From Parvibaculum sp. (GTDB taxonomy: Bacteria > Pseudomonadota > Alphaproteobacteria > Parvibaculales > Parvibaculaceae), in contig JAUSLL010000089.1 in assembly GCA_030649335.1 (NCBI GenBank), positions 1 to 64,000 on the forward strand: a stretch of DNA of 64,000 nucleotides. Direction: 5' to 3'. The notes beneath the pieces were generated by a model, which saw nothing but the letters and a program-made list of their open reading frames with translations, was not told the DNA's origin and searched no databases. Shown one piece after another: positions 10,310 through 20,175 of this stretch. Position numbers and translations under genes: made by a program. The first letter of the stretch is position 1. The number at the start of each line of letters is the position of its first letter.

Positions 10310-11373
10310 AGATCGTCACCCAGCGCCGCCAAACGTTCCGCCTGATCTTCGGCAACGAGGGCTGAGAGCATTTCATCAAGCGCATCGCCCGCGATCACCT
10401 GATCGAGTTTGTGCAACGTGAGATTGATGCGGTGATCGGTAACGCGGCTTTGCGGAAAATTGTAAGTGCGGATGCGCTCGGAACGATCACCGGACCCGAC
10501 CTGACCTTTGCGCTCGGCGGCGCGCTCACGGTCGAGCTTGGCACGTTCGTTTTCATAGATGCGGGCGCGCAGGATCAACATAGCGCGCGCCTTGTTCTTG
10601 TGCTGGGACTTCTCGTCCTGCTGCGCGACCACCGTGCCTGTCGGCAAATGGGTGATGCGCACGGCACTTTCGGTTTTGTTGACGTGCTGACCACCGGCAC
10701 CGGACGCGCGATAGACGTCGATCCGCAGGTCCTTGTCTTCGATGACGATATCAACTTCTTCAGGCTCGGGCAGAACCGCGACAGTGGCCGCCGACGTGTG
10801 AATGCGCCCGTCGCCTTCGGTGGCGGGCACACGCTGCACACGGTGGACACCGGACTCAAATTTCATTTTGGCAAAGACACCACGGCCTGACACTTCGGCA
10901 ATGATTTCTTTGTAGCCGCCGACTTCGCCTTCAGAGGCCGACATAATCTCAACCTGCCAACCCTGCAAGGAGGCATAGCGCGCATACATGCGGAAGAGAT
11001 CGCCTGCAAAAAGCGCGGCTTCATCGCCGCCTGTACCGGCGCGCACTTCGAGAATGATATTGCGCTCGTCGGCAGCATCTTTGGGCAGAAGCAGAAGCTG
11101 CACCTGACGTTCGAGCGCGGGCAGCTCTTCATCAAGCCGGGTGATTTCTTCGCGCGCCATTGCCGCCATGTCTTTATCGGCAAGCATGACCTCTGCCTCG
11201 TCGCGCTCGGCCTGTGCCGACTGAAACGCACGCACAGCGGCGGCAACCGGAGAAAGCTCGGCAAACTCTTTGGACAGCGACACGAAACGCTCACGCCCGA
11301 CATCGGAATTCATCTCCGACTGAACGGAATCAAATCGTTCGAGAACCTTGTGCAGGCGATCTGAAGAAATCAT
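10306..11373 (-). CDS. prfA: peptide chain release factor 1
   Basis: GAGGQHVN (GGQ) motif, [15 protein letters not shown]; start refined to [14 protein letters not shown]. Confidence 0.97.
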   Translation of the reverse strand: MISSDRLHKVLERFDSVQSEMNSDVGRERFVSLSKEFAELSPVAAAVRAFQSAQAERDEAEVMLADKDMAAMAREEITRLDEELPALERQVQLLLLPKDAADERNIILEVRAGTGGDEAALFAGDLFRMYARYASLQGWQVEIMSASEGEVGGYKEIIAEVSGRGVFAKMKFESGVHRVQRVPATEGDGRIHTSAATVAVLPEPEEVDIVIEDKDLRIDVYRASGAGGQHVNKTESAVRITHLPTGTVVAQQDEKSQHKNKARAMLILRARIYENERAKLDRERAAERKGQVGSGDRSERIRTYNFPQSRVTDHRINLTLHKLDQVIAGDALDEMLSALVAEDQAERLAALGDDL

Positions 11374-11436
11374 GTTTGAAAACTTTGGTGCGGAGAAGAA
11401 GACAGGCGGCATCACAAAAACGCATGTGATGCGTCG

Positions 11437-12600
11437 CTAATCTCCGGCGCGCGCAAGCTGCGCGGCTTCGGCGTCATTCGCTGCTTTTTCTTCAGCGGCA
11501 CGCGCGGCGTCAATCTCTTTGGCTTTGGCTTCGACAAGCTCGACCAAGTGATCGACGATTTGATCGTTCTTGATTTTATGATCTGTCACGCCAGCGAGAT
11601 AGACCATGCCCGCGCCCGCACCGCCGCCGGTGAAACCAATGTCGGTCTGTTCGGCTTCGCCCGGTCCGTTGACGACGCAGCCGATGACCGAAAGCGACAT
11701 GGGTGTTGCGATATGCGCAAGACGATCTTCAAGCAGCTTCACGGTGCTGATGACGTCGAAACCCTGACGCGCACAGGAGGGACACGAAATGATTGTCACA
11801 CCGCGATGGCGAAGCCCGAGCGATTTCAGAATATCAAAACCGACTTTGACTTCTTCAACGGGATCGGCTGACAGCGACACACGGATCGTGTCGCCTATGC
11901 CGCCCCAAAGGAGCATGCCCAATCCGATGGATGACTTGATCGTGCCGGTCATCAAGCCACCCGCTTCGGTGACGCCGATGTGCAGCGGACAGTCGATGGC
12001 GTCGGCGAGTTGCTGGTAGGCAGCGACCGTGAGGAACGGGTCGGACGCCTTCACGCTGATTTTGAAATCGTGGAAGTCGTGGTCCTGCAATATGCGCGCG
12101 TGATCGAGCGCGCTTTCGACCATCGCCTCGGGGCAAGGCTCACCGTATTTTTCCAAGAGGTCGCGTTCGAGCGAACCGGCATTGACGCCGATGCGCATGG
12201 AGACGCCATGATCCTTGGCGGCCTGCACCACTTCTTTGACGCGAGCGGCTGAGCCGATATTGCCGGGATTGATGCGCAGGCAGGCAGCACCGGCCTCGGC
12301 GGCTTCAATGGCGCGGCGATAATGGAAATGAATGTCAGCGACGATCGGAATTTTCGCTTCGCGCACGATCTCGTGCAGCGCCTTGGTGGACTCTTCGTCG
12401 GGGCAGGAAACGCGGACAATGTCGCAGCCTGCCTCTTCGATGCGGCGGATCTGTTCAATCGTCGCTTTGGCGTCCGAGGTCAGCGTATTGGTCATGGTCT
12501 GAACGGAAATCGGCGCATCACCGCCCACCGCCACCTTACCAACCTGGATGGTGCGGCTCTTTCTGCGTTCAATATCGCGCCACGGGCGAATGCTGCTCAT
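11437..12600 (-). CDS. ispG: 4-hydroxy-3-methylbut-2-enyl diphosphate synthase
   Basis: [38 protein letters not shown] motifs. Confidence 0.97.
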   Translation of the reverse strand: MSSIRPWRDIERRKSRTIQVGKVAVGGDAPISVQTMTNTLTSDAKATIEQIRRIEEAGCDIVRVSCPDEESTKALHEIVREAKIPIVADIHFHYRRAIEAAEAGAACLRINPGNIGSAARVKEVVQAAKDHGVSMRIGVNAGSLERDLLEKYGEPCPEAMVESALDHARILQDHDFHDFKISVKASDPFLTVAAYQQLADAIDCPLHIGVTEAGGLMTGTIKSSIGLGMLLWGGIGDTIRVSLSADPVEEVKVGFDILKSLGLRHRGVTIISCPSCARQGFDVISTVKLLEDRLAHIATPMSLSVIGCVVNGPGEAEQTDIGFTGGGAGAGMVYLAGVTDHKIKNDQIVDHLVELVEAKAKEIDAARAAEEKAANDAEAAQLARAGD

Positions 12601-12724
12601 CAGATAACCTTGAAGCGCCCGCCGGAGGACGGGCGTCGCTCTTTATATATGTGTAGGGGGTGAAGATAACAGAAATGAGGCGAAAGGCCACGAGGGGGTT
12701 GGTCGCAGGGGGGATGGAGGGAAG

Positions 12725-12812
12725 ACCCTCACCCCAGCCCTCTCCCAGAGGGAGAGGGAGAAGAGGCGCATGACCTAAAGCCCTCTCCCTCTGGGAGAGG
12801 GTTGGGTGAGGG
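12725..12812. repeat. Intergenic palindromic repeat (CCCTCTCCCTCTGGGAGAGGG type)
   Basis: ACCCTCACCCCAGCCCTCTCCCAGAGGGAGAGGG ... CCCTCTCCCTCTGGGAGAGGGTTGGGTGAGGG; large imperfect inverted repeat between ispG and the rodZ-like gene. Confidence 0.85.
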
Positions 12813-12835
12813 ACTTACGTACTCAAATAGAAAAT

Positions 12836-14071
12836 TCAGCGCGTCGTAACCGCTTCCGGCGCGAGGGCCGCTGCTTCTTCCGCCGGTGTCGGCACAGGGC
12901 GCGGCATGGCGGCGAGGATTGCCGTGGGGTCGAGCGGTTTGCCGGTCAGGACCAATGTGGGCGGACCGGCGAGGCCGAGAGAGGCGTTGTCGACGACGAG
13001 TTCGAAGGCCGAGGCGTCACGCGCGACGAGAATGGAACCCGGCGCATTCGGCACGGCGTAAGTGTCACCGACCTGCAATGTACGTTCGATCAGCACATGG
13101 CCTTGCGCGTCTTCGATGCGGATCCAGGCGTCAGGTTTGCGGGCGCGGACGACAACACGGGCGTCTGTGTTCTCGATGCCGAAGGCAGCGCCTTGCGGAA
13201 CTTCAGGAAGACCCGCGATGGCGGCGGGCGCATCAGCACCCACGGCAGGGGCGCTCATATCGCCGGTGGCCGCTGGCGATGTCAGCAAAGCGAGTTGCTC
13301 AGGTGCGGCGTCAGTAGGACCAGCTTCGACAACGGGGGGCACGGCGTAAACGCTCGACGGATCAGTGTCCGGTGCGCCGTCACCCAGCAATTGCAGGGCT
13401 GTTACGTCGTTTTCGGCGCGTGTGGCGGCGGAAGCCGGATCGCCGCTGAGACCACGGCGTACGTCGGGGGCTTGCGGATTGGCGGTCTGGGCTTCGGCAA
13501 GCGCCGGTGCGGCAGGCGCACGCTCGGCCATCAGCTTGTCAGCCGAACGTGTCATCAGATAGGCGCCGTAAGCGCCGACGCCGATGATGAGCGCGATGAT
13601 GAGGAACGTGCCGCGCGGCAGTCGCACCTGTTCTTGCACTTCGGGAAAATGAATGGCGCCCGGAGCGGCCAGATGAAGATCAAGTTCGGCTTTGTAGCGT
13701 TCAACAATGTGTGCGCTGTCGAGGCCGAGATATTCTGCATAGGAACGCACGAAGCCGACGGCATAAGCACGGCCCGGCAGATCGTCGTAGCGGCTTTCTT
13801 CCAGCGCTTCGAGCTGTTCGCGGCGGATGCGCAGCGACATCGCGATGGCGCGCATGTCTTCGCCGCGACGTTCACGCGCAACGCGCAGATCGGCGCCTGC
13901 ACGATCATCGCCCGCGTCGGGCAATTCATTGGTGATGTCGCGCAAGTGGAGCCTCCGGCGCGCTTCTGACCGGTCATCTGTCCCAAAGGTGAACTGACTG
14001 GTCGTCGGCTTGTCGGACATAGACTTATCGGTCATTGAATTGGGATCTTCCCCGGGATGTGCCGTCCCCAT
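12836..14071 (-). CDS. RodZ-like helix-turn-helix / DUF4115 transmembrane protein
   Basis: N-terminal HTH_25 (LRVARERRGEDMRAIAMSLRIRREQLEALEESRYDDLPGRAYAVGFVRSYAEYLGLD), TM segment, C-terminal DUF4115-like VVVRARKPDAWIRIED. Confidence 0.88.
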   Translation of the reverse strand: MGTAHPGEDPNSMTDKSMSDKPTTSQFTFGTDDRSEARRRLHLRDITNELPDAGDDRAGADLRVARERRGEDMRAIAMSLRIRREQLEALEESRYDDLPGRAYAVGFVRSYAEYLGLDSAHIVERYKAELDLHLAAPGAIHFPEVQEQVRLPRGTFLIIALIIGVGAYGAYLMTRSADKLMAERAPAAPALAEAQTANPQAPDVRRGLSGDPASAATRAENDVTALQLLGDGAPDTDPSSVYAVPPVVEAGPTDAAPEQLALLTSPAATGDMSAPAVGADAPAAIAGLPEVPQGAAFGIENTDARVVVRARKPDAWIRIEDAQGHVLIERTLQVGDTYAVPNAPGSILVARDASAFELVVDNASLGLAGPPTLVLTGKPLDPTAILAAMPRPVPTPAEEAAALAPEAVTTR

Positions 14072-14342
14072 TACGCTTCACCGCTCCGGCAATTAACCAT
14101 CCGACCGCCCCAGCCCCCTGTGGCAAAACCGGCTTGAACCACTCTCTGGAACATCCGGTCTAGGTCGATGTTTTGCCTCATTGAATCTATTCGGTCCACA
14201 TGCCCCCTGCGCTGTGTCCCTATGCGCACACTAGACCAAAAGTGTTGACTCTTCGCAACTGTAGATTGGTCCAAATGCTACAGAATCGGCCATTTGCCGC
14301 ATATGAGTGAAATTTTCTTCGCGCAAGCAGATCAGCGCGCGG

Positions 14343-16613
14343 TCAGATGACCACGCCGTGATCGGCGGCAAAATCGGCAAGCTGTTCGCGCACGCTGGCG
14401 TCCGGCAGGCCGTAAAGCCCCTCCATGAAGGTCTCAAGGAGGCCCGCAGGCAGTGACCGGACCATCATTTTGACCGGCCCGATGGCCGCAGGCGACATGG
14501 AAATGCGGCGGAAACCAAGGCCCACAAGCGCCATGGCCTCAAGCGGCCGACCCGACATCTCACCGCAGAGCGTGACCGGCACATTATGGGCACGGCACTT
14601 GGTGACGATGAAGCGCAGGAAGCCGAGCGTAGCGGGCGAAAGCAGATCATAACGGTTGGAAACGCGCGAATTGCCGCGATCCACCGCGAAGAGGAATTGC
14701 ATCAGGTCATTGCTCCCGACGCTGACGAAATCGACAAGCGGCAACAGCGTGTCGAGCTGCCAGACGAGCGAGGGCACTTCGAGCATGGTGCCGATTTCGA
14801 GATGCGCGGGCACGGGATGGCCGAATTTCTTCAACCGCGCGAGTTCCTTATCCACGAAGGCACGCGCACGTTTAAACTCGGCCACTTCCGCGACCATCGG
14901 GAACATGACACGCAGCGAGCGACCAGCAGCGGCCGTGAGCAGCGCACGCAACTGGTGGCGCAGCAAAGCCGGACGATCAAGACCGATGCGGATGGCACGC
15001 CAGCCGAGCGCGGGGTTCTCTTCCTTGAAGGCAGCCACATCCATATAGGGCAGCATCTTGTCGCCGCCGACATCAAGCGTGCGGAAGACGGTCGGATGAT
15101 CGCCTGCGGCATCGAGCACGGCGGTGTAAAGTTCGATCTGATCTTTCAGGCTCGGTAGTTTGGCCGCGACCATGAATTGCAATTCGGTGCGGAACAGACC
15201 GATGCCCTCGGCACCTGATTCATGCAGGTGGCGCAGATCAACCTGCAGACCGGCATTCACATAAAGCGCGACCGGTTCGCCGTCCGACGTCACCGACGGT
15301 TCGTGACGGATCGCCTGATACTGCTCCTGCTTGCGGGCACGGAAGCGGGCCTTCTCGGAATAGGCGTCGATAATATCCGATGTCGGACGAATATAAACAT
15401 CACCCGCATCACCATCGACGATGATCGCATCGCCCGTGTCGATACTGTCGAGAATGGCGTCGGCGCGCCCCACCGTGACGATGCCCAATGCACGCGCGAC
15501 GATGGCGACATGGGCATTGGCCGCCCCCTCTTCGAGCACGAGAGCGCGGAGCCGCACCTTGTCGTAGTCCAGCAATTCGGCAGGACCCATGTTGCGGGCA
15601 ATGAGGATCGTGTCATTGGGCAGATTGCCGCTCGCTGACGAAAGCTTGACGCCGGTGAGCTGGCGCAGGAGCCGGTTCGCCAGATCATCAAAATCATGCA
15701 AACGGTCGCGCAAATAAGGATCGGCGGCGCGTAGAAGCCTTGCACGCGTGTCGTTTTGCACGCGTTCAACAGCAGCTTCAGCCGTAAGGCCGGTGCGCAC
15801 AGCTTCCGACATGCGCTGCAGCCAGCCACGGTCATTGGCAAACATGCGATAGGCCTGAAGCACCTCGCGGTGGTCACCGGCATGGCTCAGGTCTTCGGTT
15901 TCGAGCATGTCGTCGATGGAGCCGCGCAACTGGTAAACCGACTGCTCAAGCCGTTCGAGCTCAACATCCACGTCTTCGGCGATGAGACGGGTGACGTGCA
16001 CACGCGGCTCGTGCATGACCGCATGGCCAAGCGCGATGCCTTCGGCAAAGGGCGAAGCCGCAATGTGCAACGGACGGCGCTGCGTCTGGGTGGCCCCGTC
16101 GAGTTCATTGAGATTGATGAGATCGCCGGCGGCCACAACTTCGGCCAGCACCATGGCGACCGTCTGCAGCGCTTCAACCTCTTCTTCGGTGTAATTACGC
16201 TTGGTGCGGTTCTGCACAGCAAGCACACCGACGACGCGGCCCGACCGCAGCACGGGCACACCCATCAGCGACTTGTAAACCTCTTCGCCCGTTTCAGGAC
16301 GATAGGCGAAACCGGGGTGCGATTGCGCGTCCGCCAAATTCAAAGGCCGCGCATGGGACGCGATGTCGCCGATCAGACCTTCGCCGACACGCAGACGCGT
16401 CTTGTGAACGGCGGTGGGTTTCAAACCTTCGGTGGCGAAAAGTTCCAACTCGTTGGTCGGCCGCATCAGATAGACCGAACACACTTCGGCGACCATGTTG
16501 GAGGCGATGAGGACGACGATCATGTCGAGACGCTGTTGCGCCGTGACCTGTTCGGCCATGACTTCGCGCAATTTGCGCAGCAGAACGCGGGGGCCCCCGA
16601 CTGCGCCCGCCAT
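14343..16613 (-). CDS. ptsP: phosphoenolpyruvate-protein phosphotransferase, PTS-Ntr EI with GAF domain
   Basis: N-terminal GAF; EEGAANAHVAIVARALGI phospho-His region; PEP-utiliser C domain (GLFRTELQFM, VGSNDLMQF, CGEMSGRP). Confidence 0.95.
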   Translation of the reverse strand: MAGAVGGPRVLLRKLREVMAEQVTAQQRLDMIVVLIASNMVAEVCSVYLMRPTNELELFATEGLKPTAVHKTRLRVGEGLIGDIASHARPLNLADAQSHPGFAYRPETGEEVYKSLMGVPVLRSGRVVGVLAVQNRTKRNYTEEEVEALQTVAMVLAEVVAAGDLINLNELDGATQTQRRPLHIAASPFAEGIALGHAVMHEPRVHVTRLIAEDVDVELERLEQSVYQLRGSIDDMLETEDLSHAGDHREVLQAYRMFANDRGWLQRMSEAVRTGLTAEAAVERVQNDTRARLLRAADPYLRDRLHDFDDLANRLLRQLTGVKLSSASGNLPNDTILIARNMGPAELLDYDKVRLRALVLEEGAANAHVAIVARALGIVTVGRADAILDSIDTGDAIIVDGDAGDVYIRPTSDIIDAYSEKARFRARKQEQYQAIRHEPSVTSDGEPVALYVNAGLQVDLRHLHESGAEGIGLFRTELQFMVAAKLPSLKDQIELYTAVLDAAGDHPTVFRTLDVGGDKMLPYMDVAAFKEENPALGWRAIRIGLDRPALLRHQLRALLTAAAGRSLRVMFPMVAEVAEFKRARAFVDKELARLKKFGHPVPAHLEIGTMLEVPSLVWQLDTLLPLVDFVSVGSNDLMQFLFAVDRGNSRVSNRYDLLSPATLGFLRFIVTKCRAHNVPVTLCGEMSGRPLEAMALVGLGFRRISMSPAAIGPVKMMVRSLPAGLLETFMEGLYGLPDASVREQLADFAADHGVVI

Positions 16614-16709
16614 CAGATCTCTTTCCTCACAGAAACAGTCACACGTTCTCCGCCATTCGTTGCGCGTCGCAATTCATCTCAGTCTGGCAGGTTATACGTC
16701 CCGCAAGAC

Positions 16710-17978
16710 CTATTCGCCGTCGAGTCCATAGGCCGTGTGGAGTGCCCGCACAGCCAGTTCAGTATACTCCGACGAAATTAACACGCTCACCTTGATCTCG
16801 CTCGTGGTGATGGCAAGTATATTGATGCCTTTTTCACCCAGCGTCTGGAACATGGTCTTCGCCACGCCCGTATGCGAACGCATACCAATGCCGATGATTG
16901 AAATTTTAACGACATTAAGGTCAGTTTTGACCTCCTGGGCGCCCACATCGCTCTGAAGCTTGCGGATCAGGTCTTCCGCACGCACAAGCTCGGCCTGCGG
17001 CACGGTGAAGGTCATGTCGGTGGTTTTACCGTCATCGGAGAGATTTTGGATAATCATATCCACATTGATCGAATTATCTGCCAAAGGTCCGAAGACGCGG
17101 GCGGCAACGCCCGGTTTGTCGGGTACACGCGACAGCGTGACCTTGGCCTCATCCTTTGAATAAGCGATGCCGCTAACGACTTGCTGTTCCACGATTTCGT
17201 CCTCGTCGCAAACAAGAGTACCGGGATAAAAATTGGCCGATCCGTCCTTGCCGAGACAACTCGGCTGGGCGTCAGGCGCGTCAAAGCTAGAGCGCACCTG
17301 CAGGCGCACACGATGGACCATGGCGAGCTCAACGGAACGGGTCTGGAGCACTTTGGCACCGAGCGATGCCATTTCCAGCATTTCTTCGTAACTGATTCTA
17401 TCAATCTTGCGGGCCTTCGCAACGATGCGCGGGTCCGTCGTATAGACGCCATCAACGTCGGTATAGATGTCGCAGAGATCGGCTTTCACGGCAGCGGCAA
17501 TGGCAACCGCGCTCGTATCCGAGCCGCCGCGACCAAGCGTCGTGATCCTGTTATCGGGTGCGAGGCCCTGAAAACCGGCAATGACTGCCACCTCACCGCG
17601 CTCGAAACGCGAGATGAGTTCGCTGCCGTCAATTTCCTGAATACGCGCCGCGCCATGTGCGCCGTCCGTGCGGATCGGGATCTGCCAGCCGAGCCAGGAG
17701 CGCGCGGGAATTTCCAAACGCTGCAGCTCAATGGCCAGAAGCCCCGCTGTCACCTGTTCGCCGGACGCGACAATGGAATCATACTCGCGCGCGTCATGCA
17801 GCGGCGCGACTTCGCGCGCCCAGCCGACAAGCTCGTTCGTCTTGCCCGACATGGCCGAAACGACCACGGCGACCTGATGGCCGGCATCGACCTCGCGTTT
17901 GACATGCTGCGCCACATTGCGAATGCGTGCGATGTCAGCGACGGAGGTCCCGCCAAATTTCATGACCAGTCTGGCCAT
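16710..17978 (-). CDS. lysC: aspartate kinase
   Basis: KFGGTSVAD, GRGGSDTSAVA, two C-terminal ACT domains. Confidence 0.97.
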   Translation of the reverse strand: MARLVMKFGGTSVADIARIRNVAQHVKREVDAGHQVAVVVSAMSGKTNELVGWAREVAPLHDAREYDSIVASGEQVTAGLLAIELQRLEIPARSWLGWQIPIRTDGAHGAARIQEIDGSELISRFERGEVAVIAGFQGLAPDNRITTLGRGGSDTSAVAIAAAVKADLCDIYTDVDGVYTTDPRIVAKARKIDRISYEEMLEMASLGAKVLQTRSVELAMVHRVRLQVRSSFDAPDAQPSCLGKDGSANFYPGTLVCDEDEIVEQQVVSGIAYSKDEAKVTLSRVPDKPGVAARVFGPLADNSINVDMIIQNLSDDGKTTDMTFTVPQAELVRAEDLIRKLQSDVGAQEVKTDLNVVKISIIGIGMRSHTGVAKTMFQTLGEKGINILAITTSEIKVSVLISSEYTELAVRALHTAYGLDGE

Positions 17979-18238
17979 TGCATAATTCCTGCTCGGGGGC
18001 CGGCAAAGCGGGCCCTTTTCGTTGATCTGAACGGGGGCAACAGCGGGCGCGCCAGCCGACTGGACCGCGCACCCTCGAACGCCCTATATCATAGGGTCGG
18101 ATACATACTCGGATGGTCCGAAGGCCGCAACCGGCTGGGCTGAGCAAAAACCTCAATCCCATGCCGCGTTTTGCCGCAAAGGCAAAGGTACGATTGACGT
18201 GCCTGATTGACGTGAACGTAAAGGGAAGCGACCAGCAG

Positions 18239-19024
18239 ATGATTGCCCGCGCTGAACCGGCACCCGGACAGGGACATAAAAGCGGCCTCGACACGGTGGA
18301 CCCTGCCGAAGTCGCCCGTTTTTCGGCGATGGCGGCTGAGTGGTGGGACCCGCAGGGCAAATTCCGCCCACTGCACAAGTTCAACCCCGTACGCCTCGCC
18401 TATATTAAGGAAAAGGTCTCGGCCCACTTCCAGCGCGACGCCCAAAGCCTCACGCCATTTAAGGGTTTGCGCTTTCTCGACATTGGCTGTGGCGGCGGCC
18501 TTTTGAGCGAGCCCATGAGCCGACTGGGCGCGACAATGGTTTCAGCTGATGCGTCGGCGGAAAACATCGCCACCGCCTCGGTCCATGCCGCCGAACAGGA
18601 CCTCACCATCGACTATCGCGCCACCACCGCCGAAGCACTGGAAGCAGCGGGCGAAAAATTCGACGTCGTGCTCAACATGGAAGTGATCGAGCATGTCGCT
18701 GACCGCGACGGTTTCCTGCGCTGCTGCGCCGACATGCTGAAGCCCGGCGGACTAATGTTTGTGGCGACGCTCAACCGCTCGGCCAAGGCCTTTGGCCTCG
18801 CCATTGTCGGCGCTGAATATATTCTGGGCTGGATGCCGCGCGGCACGCATGACTGGTCGAAATTCATCACCCCTGCCGAGATGCGCGACGGCATTGCCGC
18901 TTGCGGCCTCACACTGACCGAAGAGACCGGCGTGAGCTATAATCCGATCCGCGACCGCTGGTCGCTGAGTAAAGACATGGGCGTCAATTATATGGTGCTC
19001 GCGCGAAAGCCGAAGGCAGAATAG
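18239..19024 (+). CDS. ubiG: bifunctional 2-polyprenyl-6-hydroxyphenol methylase / 3-demethylubiquinol 3-O-methyltransferase
   Basis: [48 protein letters not shown]; divergent from lysC. Confidence 0.95.
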   Translation: MIARAEPAPGQGHKSGLDTVDPAEVARFSAMAAEWWDPQGKFRPLHKFNPVRLAYIKEKVSAHFQRDAQSLTPFKGLRFLDIGCGGGLLSEPMSRLGATMVSADASAENIATASVHAAEQDLTIDYRATTAEALEAAGEKFDVVLNMEVIEHVADRDGFLRCCADMLKPGGLMFVATLNRSAKAFGLAIVGAEYILGWMPRGTHDWSKFITPAEMRDGIAACGLTLTEETGVSYNPIRDRWSLSKDMGVNYMVLARKPKAE

Positions 19025-19028
19025 TCCA

Positions 19029-19679
19029 ATGGCCACAGGCTCTTTTGATCTCGCCATCAAACGCGCCCCGCGCCAGAAACGCGCTGTCGAAACCTATGAA
19101 CGCATCCTCCAAGTATCAACGCGTCTGCTGACCGACCTCGGCGTAGACGGGATCACCACCAATCTCATCGCGGCCGAAGCCGGCATCAAAGTGCCGACGC
19201 TCTATCGCTACTTCCCCAATAAATATGCCGTGCTGATGGCCCTGGGAAACCGGCTGATGGCGGCGCAAAATATCATCATCGAACAATGGCTCAGCCGCTC
19301 AGAAGAAAACCGGTCGCCGGGGGCGCTGATCGACGATATTGAATTCCTGATTGCGGGCACCATCAAAGTGACGCGCGCCGAACCCGGCGCATTGGCCATC
19401 TCGCTCGCGCTGCGCGCCGTGCCCGCACTCCAAAATGTGCGGCTCACCTCGCACCGGATGATGACCGACCTCATCACGGCACGGATCAGCGACCGCCTTA
19501 CCGGTGTCCCGCGCGACCTTCTGTGGCCGCGCATACGTCTGTCGCTTGATCTGGCCTATGCCGCCATCGAAATGGCGCTCGAAGAACCCATGGTCGATGA
19601 CGAGATGGTCTCCACCGAAACCACCCGCCAGATCAGGGCCTATTGGACCGTCCAACTGGAGCTCTGGCTAAAAGAGTAG
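19029..19679 (+). CDS. TetR/AcrR family transcriptional regulator
   Basis: N-terminal TetR HTH: TYERILQVSTRLLTDLGVDGITTNLIAAEAGIKVPTLYRYFPNKYAVL. Confidence 0.93.
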   Translation: MATGSFDLAIKRAPRQKRAVETYERILQVSTRLLTDLGVDGITTNLIAAEAGIKVPTLYRYFPNKYAVLMALGNRLMAAQNIIIEQWLSRSEENRSPGALIDDIEFLIAGTIKVTRAEPGALAISLALRAVPALQNVRLTSHRMMTDLITARISDRLTGVPRDLLWPRIRLSLDLAYAAIEMALEEPMVDDEMVSTETTRQIRAYWTVQLELWLKE

Positions 19680-19692
19680 TAAATACTACTCT
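19673..19692. promoter_or_regulatory. 8+8 bp palindrome AGAGTAGT-AAAT-ACTACTCT (putative operator)
   Basis: Perfect inverted repeat overlapping the tetR stop codon and ending 5 bp before TTGACA (19698..19703), upstream of the cytochrome c gene. Confidence 0.5.
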
Positions 19693-19758
19693 TATTATTG
19701 ACAGCGACTCCCTCCCCCCTCATTCTGATCTAGTCAATAGAGTGAGGCGGGGTGGTTC

Positions 19759-20151
19759 ATGTCCGGCAGGACAGGTTTTTCTGTAAGGTTTCTGCCGGTT
19801 CTGGCGCTTGCCGGTACCTTGACCCTCCTTGGCGGCTGCGGCGACAACGCAGGCCCGCCTGCGGCCAAAGCCGCGCCGCTCGACGCACGCCTTACCGAGA
19901 TTTACAGCCGCACCTGTGTCGGCTGCCACACGACGCCCGACAGCGGCGCTCCCCAGTCCCATAACGTGGCGGCCTGGGCCCCGCGCATGGCGCAAAGCGA
20001 CGAATTATTGCTCGCCCATATGGCGGACGGCTTTGCCGGTATGCCGCCGCTCGGACAATGCGCTGAATGCAGCGCCGAAGACCTTATCGCTTTGATGCAT
20101 TTCATGGCCGCCCCCGCCCCTGCGGACCCCAGCACAAAAGACGCTGAATAA
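19759..20151 (+). CDS. c-type cytochrome lipoprotein
   Basis: Lipobox-like LTLLGGC, haem motif CVGCH, PPLGQC region. Confidence 0.85.
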   Translation: MSGRTGFSVRFLPVLALAGTLTLLGGCGDNAGPPAAKAAPLDARLTEIYSRTCVGCHTTPDSGAPQSHNVAAWAPRMAQSDELLLAHMADGFAGMPPLGQCAECSAEDLIALMHFMAAPAPADPSTKDAE

Positions 20152-20175
20152 AAAAGGAAGGAAGGGCCACTCGAT

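Noticed and set aside
12806-13969. Plus-strand 387-aa ORF opposite the rodZ-like gene
   Set aside because: Shadow ORF without domain signatures; RodZ-like HTH is clear on the minus strand.
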